A DNA stretch of 64,000 nucleotides, taken from Pedobacter cryoconitis (lineage in GTDB: Bacteria > Bacteroidota > Bacteroidia > Sphingobacteriales > Sphingobacteriaceae). Within the stretch, counting starts at the first letter, position 1, and each line of letters starts with the position of its first letter. Location: NCBI RefSeq assembly GCF_014207135.1, contig NZ_JACHCC010000011.1, positions 177,862 through 241,861 on the forward strand. Direction: 5' to 3'. The notes under the pieces are model-generated. The model was not told where the DNA came from, searched no databases, and worked only from the letters and a program-made list of their open reading frames with translations. Below are positions 58,516-64,000 of this stretch, one piece after another. Made by a program: the position numbers and the translations under genes.

Positions 58516-59904
58516 ATGATTACAAAAAAGAATGGTATCCTGATGATTGCTTCGATGGGGATTTTTGTGGAAGCACTGGATATCGCCATTATAAATTTAA
58601 CTATTCCCTCTATTCAGTCACAGTTCAGTATTACTAATGACCAGGTACAATGGCTGCAAACACTATATGTATTATTGTATGGTGGCTTCCTGATTATTGG
58701 TGGAAAGTTATCGGATGTAATAGGTAAAAAAACCATATTCATCGCTGGTTCTACTTTGTTTTTATTAACCTCATTAGGTGCCGGTCTCTCGGGTTCATTC
58801 GGAATGTTAGCCTTATACCGGGCAGTACAGGGCCTTGCTGCAGCACTTATTATGCCTTCGGCGATGTCTATTGTCACCCATACTTTTACTGAAAAACACG
58901 AACGTAGCAAAGCGATAGGAATTTTCAGCTCTTTTGCGGCCATCGGATCAGGAAGTGGTTTATCAATTGGTGGTATTATCAGCACTTACTGGGGCTGGCA
59001 CTGGGTTTTCCTGATCAACGTACCTGTTCTGGCAGTAGTTATCATTCTATCCTGGTTCTATCTGGATGCTGACATCCCTGCTGTGCAAAAAAAATCACCG
59101 GACCTGATCTCCGGATTTTTACTGGTTGCCAGTCTGCTGATGCTGAGTTATGGTGTACATGAAATAGGTAATTTCCAAAAACACTATTTATTACTTACTG
59201 CTTTAACTATCGGCATTATCACCTGCTTAAAACTATTATACACAAGACTCTGCCGTCACCAGGAACCTTTGATTGATCTCTCTATTTTCCGTTCTTCCAA
59301 AGTAGTCACCGCGAATGGGGTTTTCTTTTTACTGGGCTCGTTCTTTACAGGTTATTTATTTATCATTTCCCTCATGCTACAGAGAGATATGGGGTTTAGC
59401 GCCGCAAAATCAGGTTTACTTTTAGTTCCGTTCAGTATCTTATCGGCTATCGTAGCCAAATTTATTCTGCCTGTATTAATGAAAAGACTAAATATTGGTC
59501 AGACAGGAATTTTAGGTATGATGATGATGTTAACGGGTGCCATCCTGTTAATCGGCGCGGTATTAACAGGACACGCTCTGCCCTTAATCCTACTTTCTGC
59601 TGCCTTTGTATCAGGACTGGGGATGACAATCAGTTATACAGGGCTATCGGTCCTTTCTATCCAGGATGTTCCAAGTAAATATTATGGTTTAGCATCCAGC
59701 CTGTCAACCACCTCTTACTTTCTGGGTGCCGGAATAGGTTTATCCATATTGACTCTTTTTATGCAGTCAACAACTGTCAATGCAGCCATTACCTCCCTCC
59801 CGATAGTTATTCTGGGTATATATGCTTTTATCGGTTTAAGCTGGCTGATGTTGTTTAACAGGAAACAAAATACTAATTTCATTCCTGAAACTAATCACAG
59901 CTAA
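58516..59904 (+). CDS. MFS transporter, DHA2-type drug exporter family
   Basis: 462 residues with about 14 membrane helices. Start: NGILMIASMGIFVEALDIAIINLTIPSIQSQF, the Bacteroidota/EmrB-type signature with an Asp in helix 1. Between helices 2 and 3 is GGKLSDVIGKKTIFIAG, the MFS loop motif (usually GxLaDrxGrkxxl), and helix 4 has LYRAVQGLAAALIMPSAMSIV with the conserved Arg. The protein exports small molecules by proton antiport. It is followed after one base by the NTF2-like gene and divergent from lrp. Confidence 0.9.
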   Translation: MITKKNGILMIASMGIFVEALDIAIINLTIPSIQSQFSITNDQVQWLQTLYVLLYGGFLIIGGKLSDVIGKKTIFIAGSTLFLLTSLGAGLSGSFGMLALYRAVQGLAAALIMPSAMSIVTHTFTEKHERSKAIGIFSSFAAIGSGSGLSIGGIISTYWGWHWVFLINVPVLAVVIILSWFYLDADIPAVQKKSPDLISGFLLVASLLMLSYGVHEIGNFQKHYLLLTALTIGIITCLKLLYTRLCRHQEPLIDLSIFRSSKVVTANGVFFLLGSFFTGYLFIISLMLQRDMGFSAAKSGLLLVPFSILSAIVAKFILPVLMKRLNIGQTGILGMMMMLTGAILLIGAVLTGHALPLILLSAAFVSGLGMTISYTGLSVLSIQDVPSKYYGLASSLSTTSYFLGAGIGLSILTLFMQSTTVNAAITSLPIVILGIYAFIGLSWLMLFNRKQNTNFIPETNHS

Positions 59905-59905
59905 A

Positions 59906-60268
59906 ATGTTTAAAGAAGATATTATTACCTGCGAAAAAAGACTTCTTGAAGCTATCCGACTAAACGATGTCAGTGTACTCGATGAGCTCCTCCATCAGGA
60001 TCTCCTATTTACCACTCCTCAGGGTCAAACAATTTCCAAAGCTCAGGATATGGAGAACTATCATTCGGGAAACATTGCCATTACACACATTGAATCAGCG
60101 GATCAGGCTATTCATCTGATAGGTGATACGGCTGTAGTAGCGGTAACTATTAATTTACAGGGTAAATATCTGGTACATAGTCTGGATGGGAATTACCGTT
60201 ATACCAGGGTCTGGAAAAATATTGAAGACTCCTGGAAAGTGATTGCCGGAAGCAGTGTACAGCTCTGA
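59906..60268 (+). CDS. NTF2-like protein (DUF4440/SnoaL-like)
   Basis: 120 residues, no signal. The pattern DVSVLDELLHQDLLFTTPQGQTISKAQDMENYHSG and RYTRVWKNIEDSWKVIAGSSVQL fits DUF4440, a cone-shaped alpha/beta fold used by small isomerases and hydrolases. Only one base separates it from the MFS stop, so it is translationally coupled. Possibly modifies the exported compound; this is inference. The convergent DUF4468-like gene is 7 nt beyond its stop. Confidence 0.8.
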   Translation: MFKEDIITCEKRLLEAIRLNDVSVLDELLHQDLLFTTPQGQTISKAQDMENYHSGNIAITHIESADQAIHLIGDTAVVAVTINLQGKYLVHSLDGNYRYTRVWKNIEDSWKVIAGSSVQL

Positions 60269-60275
60269 TCCTGGC

Positions 60276-60893
60276 TTAAAAATCATCTGATAAGATAGAT
60301 TTCTGCAGATCGAAACGGTCGGCAAGATCCTGAGAGATAAACTGGGCAACTCTTAGTGCCGTCTTGCTGTTTTTTAGTTGTGAGCGTCTCTTTTGCGTGA
60401 GATAATCGTCCAGCATGACATCGGTAACCAGTTCATTTGTTACCGGTTTTTTAGGATCCTGCACTTTAACCGGATCTTTAAAGTTCATATCTGTAATAAT
60501 GACGCGGTATTTAAAGTCTTTAACGTGAATACTTACAGTAGCGGTTAAAGGATATGCCAGAACTGCAGGTGTCGTAAATGCAGTAGCCCCGTACCTTCTG
60601 GCATCAATCATATAAAAAACCAGTTTTCCGATAAACTGATTTTCGGCCGGATAAATATGACGGTCATACCTGAATTTTTTGATGGTTGCCAAAAGGGTAT
60701 AAAGTCTGTCACTTAATTCCTCCTTTTCTAGTTTTGAAGTATAAACTTTCTGAAAAAGCACCGCATGATTTTTTAAAATAATGGAAGTTCCCGGAACACT
60801 GTCCTGGACTCCATCGGTAAAGTTAAGAGCATACTTATCGTTCTGCGCAAAACAAAAGACTGGAGCAAGTAACAACAGTAATATAAATTTCAT
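60276..60893 (-). CDS. Exported DUF4468-like protein (paralog of the gene at 28619-29224)
   Basis: 205 residues with a signal peptide ending at CFAQ. It shares GVQDSVPGTSIILK, FQKVYTSKLEKEELSDRLYTLLATIKKF and VSIHVKDFKYRVIITDMNFK with the protein at 28619-29224, in the same order and spacing, so the two are paralogs separated by about 31 kb. Both are probably envelope proteins of DUF4468 type. The leader has two mutually exclusive hairpins (60918-60948). Confidence 0.65.
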   Translation of the reverse strand: MKFILLLLLAPVFCFAQNDKYALNFTDGVQDSVPGTSIILKNHAVLFQKVYTSKLEKEELSDRLYTLLATIKKFRYDRHIYPAENQFIGKLVFYMIDARRYGATAFTTPAVLAYPLTATVSIHVKDFKYRVIITDMNFKDPVKVQDPKKPVTNELVTDVMLDDYLTQKRRSQLKNSKTALRVAQFISQDLADRFDLQKSILSDDF

Positions 60894-60917
60894 CTTCTTT
60901 GGAGGTATATTTTTTTA

Positions 60918-60948
60918 AACGGGACAGATCCCGTTAAGGGACCTGTCC
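60918..60948 (-). promoter_or_regulatory. Alternative hairpins in the leader of the DUF4468-like gene
   Basis: AACGGGA/TCCCGTT (60918-60935, 4-nt loop) and a competing stem with arms at 60922-60927 and 60943-60948, extended by a TCCC/GGGA block with one mismatch. The two cannot form together. On the minus strand the first is followed by TTTAAAAAAA. It may be an attenuator-like switch or the weak end of the metalloprotease transcript. Confidence 0.35.
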
Positions 60949-60991
60949 TGAATAAGTTACGATCTTTGATTAAGTTTTTTCAGGTTATTTT

Positions 60992-61750
60992 TTACAATGG
61001 ATATAGTGCAGCAGTAGCTTGTTTATCTTTAGTAGATAATACAGTAGCTCCTGAATTACACTGACCTCCATTCATCAATGAAGACGCATCTGTTCCACCT
61101 ACGCCCGGTACAGGAGTGGCAGTTCCTTCACCGATAGCGGACCAGTTAGTATGTCTCAAAGAGATATTATGGCCAAGTTCATGCGTAATCGTCCGTTGAC
61201 GTTGCGCAAAACTATTGGCAGCAATATATGCTTTGTTGATTTTGATTAAATTACCTGCAGCACCTCCTGAGGGGAATGTTCCCTGTCCACAAACACCGCT
61301 TCCAAGATTTTCATCTTTAATCAGGATATCATAAGTCCCAGTGGTTACAATGCTGAAACGAACACTTGAATTCGCTATCGCATTCCATTGATCAACAGCC
61401 GAAGTCACCTCAGCATTCATGCTGGTCATCGAAGCATCAACTTTTACTCTGATATTCTTTTTGTTAGTGGCGTTAACCAGGCTCCCGGTATAAAACTGCT
61501 CAGTCTTAGGCTGACCATTTGGAATAACCATGTTTTTAGGGAAGATAATATCTTCCTCTACAACATAGCTATCACCATTATCGACGATAGCTGTAGCAGG
61601 AAAACCAAGACTCTTAATGTAGGATAATACATTTTCAGATTTCTGGTTTTGAGGTGTTGGATTTGCAGGTGTCTCTTTGGTTTTAGAGCAGGATGCAATC
61701 ACTACTGCGGCCAGCGCAATTAAAGTGATAAGTCTTAATTTTTTATTCAT
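60992..61750 (-). CDS. M57-like zinc metalloprotease, lipoprotein (dual-action HEIGH type)
   Basis: 252 residues with an SpII signal and lipobox VIASCSKT. The zinc motif is HELGHNISLRH: His190 and His194 ligands, Glu191 catalytic, His200 third ligand, followed by NW. The tail GVGGTDASSLMNGGQCNSG gives the Met-turn (SLMNGG), as in Bacteroidota M57 peptidases. Likely a surface or periplasmic endopeptidase. Single gene; no clear promoter was found in 61751-61911. Confidence 0.88.
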   Translation of the reverse strand: MNKKLRLITLIALAAVVIASCSKTKETPANPTPQNQKSENVLSYIKSLGFPATAIVDNGDSYVVEEDIIFPKNMVIPNGQPKTEQFYTGSLVNATNKKNIRVKVDASMTSMNAEVTSAVDQWNAIANSSVRFSIVTTGTYDILIKDENLGSGVCGQGTFPSGGAAGNLIKINKAYIAANSFAQRQRTITHELGHNISLRHTNWSAIGEGTATPVPGVGGTDASSLMNGGQCNSGATVLSTKDKQATAALYPL

Positions 61751-61911
61751 ATGGTTGAGTGTTAGGTAGATCGTAACACCCTAATATAAGAATCTCCAAA
61801 TTATAATTGTAACTTTTCTGACACTTATTTTAAACAAGTGTTAAAAATACACACATTAATATTAAGCTATATTAACACAGAAAACTGTATTAATATAGCT
61901 TTTTAAAAAAA

Positions 61912-62451
61912 TTATTTAATGACTTTACCATTTATCCGGATACTATCCCAGCCATCGTCGAGCCCCTGTCCTTTGATATAACTTATCTTATAGGTACTGC
62001 CCTTTAAGTTTGACTGATTTACCATATCAAACTCAAAGGTTCTTTTGTCAGCTGTTTTTTCTACGAGTTTCACCTGATAGTCATTTGTACTTTTGTCATT
62101 CAGGGTATTAAAGACATCATTGAGTGGGGCATCAAACTTTGCATGTAAATAGATCATACCCGGCTGATCCGGAAAAGCCTCCAGTAACTGGTTATTCTCA
62201 TCTATCCGCATATATTTTGTGGAAGTAGCATCCCCGCCAATCAGAGAATAGAATTTATAATAGAGCTGTTTATTAATCCTTACCGTATCCCGGATTTCGG
62301 TATAGGTATGCGTGCCATGTGTCCAGCGGTTTCCAATCTGCATAGGCAGGAAGGAATCTTCGGCTGCTATCTGCGGGGTACCCTGTTTTTTAACTTTACA
62401 GGACGAAAATGCTAAAATGATCAGTAAATACATTAGAGAAGAAGTTTTCAT
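61912..62451 (-). CDS. Hypothetical lipoprotein
   Basis: 179 residues with lipobox FSSCKVKK (cysteine near residue 18). The mature part starts with LPMQIGNRWTHGTHTYTEIRDTV, a beta-rich pattern seen in many Bacteroidota lipoproteins of unknown role. Family not recognised. A 12-bp perfect inverted repeat begins 6 nt before its ATG. Confidence 0.65.
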   Translation of the reverse strand: MKTSSLMYLLIILAFSSCKVKKQGTPQIAAEDSFLPMQIGNRWTHGTHTYTEIRDTVRINKQLYYKFYSLIGGDATSTKYMRIDENNQLLEAFPDQPGMIYLHAKFDAPLNDVFNTLNDKSTNDYQVKLVEKTADKRTFEFDMVNQSNLKGSTYKISYIKGQGLDDGWDSIRINGKVIK

Positions 62452-62457
62452 AAGGTT

Positions 62458-62498
62458 AGATTTATTTCTAATTTATGAATTAAATCAGAAATAAATCT
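62458..62498. repeat. 12-bp perfect inverted repeat beside the lipoprotein start
   Basis: AGATTTATTTCT (62458-62469) pairs exactly with 62487-62498 across a 17-nt spacer. As RNA it would form a hairpin 6 nt before the ATG at 62451, in the place of the ribosome binding site; as DNA it could be an operator. Confidence 0.5.
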
Positions 62499-62540
62499 TT
62501 TATTAACTCAATCCTTCTTTCGACAGTTATTTCTCCCCCC

Positions 62541-62715
62541 ATTCCCGCAGATTGTTATTTCCAATGGAGAGGATATGCGACAGATAGCTGACCTGCTGCA
62601 AAAAGGGATTCTAAAATCACACTTGCATAAGATCTATCATTTTGATGAACTGAAAGAAGCTCATACCGAGATGGAAAAAGAAAGGACAAAAGGAAAGATA
62701 GTCGTTACTATTTAA
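62541..62715 (+). pseudogene. 3' remnant of a zinc-type alcohol dehydrogenase/quinone reductase (MDR) gene
   Basis: The reading frame up to the stop at 62713-62715 gives FPQIVISNGEDMRQIADLLQ, then KGILKSHLHKIYHFDELKEA and HTEMEKERTKGKIVVTI, the C-terminal end of MDR oxidoreductases. Nothing upstream continues the homology, so about 270 residues are missing. It is unlike the reductase at 23443-24438 in sequence. Its stop overlaps the end of the convergent potassium channel gene by 4 nt, which suggests a deletion or rearrangement here. Confidence 0.75.
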
Positions 62716-63671
62716 TGATGATGGGCAGGGTCTGACAATTTTTCATAAGTCCCTACTTTTGAAAGATCGAGGATAGTCTGCCCGTTACTGTCTCTGGAGA
62801 AGATAGTCACAAACCTGGCATTATGGATAATATCTTCATCTTTATAAGAAGTACGGGTATGGACAGTCTGAGAAAAAGTATCATCAAATGCCTTTAACAG
62901 CACCAGTATTTCTACTTCAGCATCCGCTAATTCTGCTGCTGTTTTCTGATGAAACGGACTGCTTTCATCAATAGGATGAACGACAGTCCAGCTCATCGTC
63001 AGCAGACCAATTTTAGACCGTTCCAGTTCTAAAGGATAAAATCTTCTTGTTTTTTTCCCTTTGACCGATTCATTATAGGACAGAACAACCTGTACCTCAA
63101 TTTCTATCAGCTGATTATTTCTCAGATTGGCCAGTCTGAACATCAAACCAAGACCTTCTCTATAAGGAGCGATAACCATGTTTTTACTATAGGATATTTT
63201 TGCGGTCGGTCTGGAGAACCGGCCATATAGTAAACCTGTAGCCAATGCAAAAGCCAGTAAACCGAGCATGGATTCAAATGCAGCCAGACAGCTTGTTAAA
63301 AAACCGTCCGGACTGATATGCCCGTAACCAACAGTAGAGATGGTTTGGGCTGAAAAGAAAAAAGCATCAAAGAAATGATCTCTGGGGGTAATTCCTCCGG
63401 CTCCTTTAAGATGTTCAATACCAATGAACACATAAAGTGAAGCAAAGAATATATTGACAACCAGATAAGCAATCAGCAGGATGAAAAGAAACTTCTTCCA
63501 GCTCATGGAGATCAGCCAGTTGTAAGTATCAGAAGTTCTGATTAATGGCAGACCAATCCGTTTGATATTGGAAGATCCGTCTGTATTCATCATCCTCTGC
63601 TCTCCGGTTACAGGTTGTGTACCAAAGCCAAGATCGTCGTCAAATTGTGATTTACGTTTAAACAGTGCCAT
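62712..63671 (-). CDS. Kir-type inward-rectifier potassium channel (KirBac-like)
   Basis: 319 residues. Two membrane helices (FLFILLIAYLVVNIFFASLYVFIG and FESMLGLLAFALATGLLYGRF) flank the pore loop SAQTISTVGYGHISP, with the selectivity filter TVGYG at 113-117. The C-terminal 170 residues are the IRK cytoplasmic beta domain (FRLANLRNNQLIEIEVQVVLS, MSWTVVHPIDESSPF). It conducts potassium across the inner membrane. A tiny membrane ORF precedes it by 52 nt on the same strand. Confidence 0.93.
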   Translation of the reverse strand: MALFKRKSQFDDDLGFGTQPVTGEQRMMNTDGSSNIKRIGLPLIRTSDTYNWLISMSWKKFLFILLIAYLVVNIFFASLYVFIGIEHLKGAGGITPRDHFFDAFFFSAQTISTVGYGHISPDGFLTSCLAAFESMLGLLAFALATGLLYGRFSRPTAKISYSKNMVIAPYREGLGLMFRLANLRNNQLIEIEVQVVLSYNESVKGKKTRRFYPLELERSKIGLLTMSWTVVHPIDESSPFHQKTAAELADAEVEILVLLKAFDDTFSQTVHTRTSYKDEDIIHNARFVTIFSRDSNGQTILDLSKVGTYEKLSDPAHHH

Positions 63672-63723
63672 AATTTCCTGTTAATTTTACTGAAAATTAT
63701 GCAGATATTAAAACCTGTTTGAA

Positions 63724-63819
63724 TTAACCTCCGATCAAAATAACCATTGATGCAATGATTACGCCCGCCAGTATAATAACAAGGGCATTTTTACTTGATT
63801 CTATCATGATATTGTACAT
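63724..63819 (-). CDS. Putative 31-residue single-span membrane peptide upstream of the Kir gene
   Basis: A 32-codon ORF: MYNIMIESSKNALVIILAGV followed by IIASMVILIGG. A second start at 63807 gives 27 residues. It is one polar end and one hydrophobic span, resembling small regulatory subunits such as KdpF. It lies 52 nt before the Kir gene on the same strand. No homologue is recalled; a chance ORF cannot be excluded. Confidence 0.4.
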   Translation of the reverse strand: MYNIMIESSKNALVIILAGVIIASMVILIGG

Positions 63820-63910
63820 TTTTGTCTGTTTTTTTCATGAAGACGCACCTGACACCCCATACCCCTACGCTGATTAAAAATATAAGCAAAAAAAGGGCTG
63901 TTAAATTGCA

Positions 63911-63945
63911 ATGCCCCCAAAAAGTTAGACACTTTCTGGGGGCAT
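63911..63945 (+). repeat. Hairpin at the left end of an IS3-like element
   Basis: ATGCCCCC (63911-63918) pairs with GGGGGCAT (63938-63945), with an inner AAAGT/ACTTT pairing separated by one mismatch. The stretch ending in AAAAAGTTAGACA is typical of the left ends of IS150-type elements, followed by Ts and the transposase ATG. It may stop outside transcription entering the transposase gene. Confidence 0.6.
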
Positions 63946-63949
63946 TTTT

Positions 63950-64000
63950 ATGACAAAAAAAAAGAAACACAGTTTTGATTTCAAGCTTCATTGCGTAAAG
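63950..64000 (+). mobile_element. IS3-family-like transposase orfA, 5' end only
   Basis: The first 17 codons, MTKKKKHSFDFKLHCVK, run off the right edge. The lysine-rich start followed by FDFKL-CVK is typical of the helix-turn-helix orfA of IS3/IS150 elements. The terminal hairpin lies 5 nt upstream. Identity rests on a very short segment plus the hairpin. Confidence 0.6.

Overview
The window looks like chromosome of a free-living Bacteroidota, most likely a Pedobacter-like Sphingobacteriaceae. The reasons are type IX secretion features (a PorP/SprF protein and a gliding-type C-terminal sorting domain), many Bacteroidota-style glycoside hydrolases, Bacteroidota -33/-7 promoter motifs (TTTG, about 19 nt, TAnnTTTG), SpII lipoproteins, AT-rich spacers and weak Shine-Dalgarno sites. 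No rRNA, tRNA or CRISPR array was seen. Family calls are from reading the proteins; no database search was run.

Layout. (1) 1-11681, glycan-use region: a minus-strand operon (RraA-like aldolase, GH2, GH95-like, enolase-superfamily dehydratase cut by the left edge), a divergent AraC regulator, and a second minus-strand operon (PEP-mutase-like lyase, GH129/GH101-related hydrolase, GH29 fucosidase). Together these suggest removal of fucose and galactose-type sugars and sugar-acid catabolism. No SusC/SusD pair is visible. (2) 11747-20640: a small ORF, a membrane-anchored LuxR-type regulator, and a four-gene operon of three Gfo/Idh/MocA oxidoreductases (two with twin-arginine signals) around a HEAT-repeat protein with two DUF1080 domains. 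This fits 3-keto-glycoside chemistry in the envelope. (3) 20706-38612: mixed housekeeping and envelope genes, including an AlkZ-like glycosylase, MarR with an MDR reductase and a DJ-1 protein, a VIT/vWA protein, lipoproteins, YiaA, DinB, pirin, Crp, an exported RidA with an esterase, an L,D-transpeptidase and an acyltransferase. (4) 38615-44316: a complete RND efflux operon. (5) 45035-45417: a frameshifted DoxX-like gene.

(6) 45430-56820 is the most distinctive part: six closely packed minus-strand genes, read in the order three phage-tail-collar (microcystin-dependent-protein-like) paralogs, a periplasmic-binding-protein-fold protein without a signal peptide, a giant protein of about 2,530 residues with 17 near-identical 89-residue YDG repeats and a T9SS sorting domain, and a PorP/SprF partner. 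A divergent twin-arginine metallophosphatase homologue that appears to have lost its metal ligands lies next to it. I know of no defined function for this set. (7) 57898-63950: an Lrp regulator divergent from an MFS exporter with an NTF2-like protein, a DUF4468-like paralog, an M57-like metalloprotease, a lipoprotein, a dehydrogenase remnant, a Kir-type potassium channel with a tiny membrane ORF before it, and the left end of an IS3-like element at the right edge.

Several intergenic regions hold strong inverted repeats, notably a 32-bp stem at 30192-30269 and a 14-bp perfect palindrome at 58414-58427.
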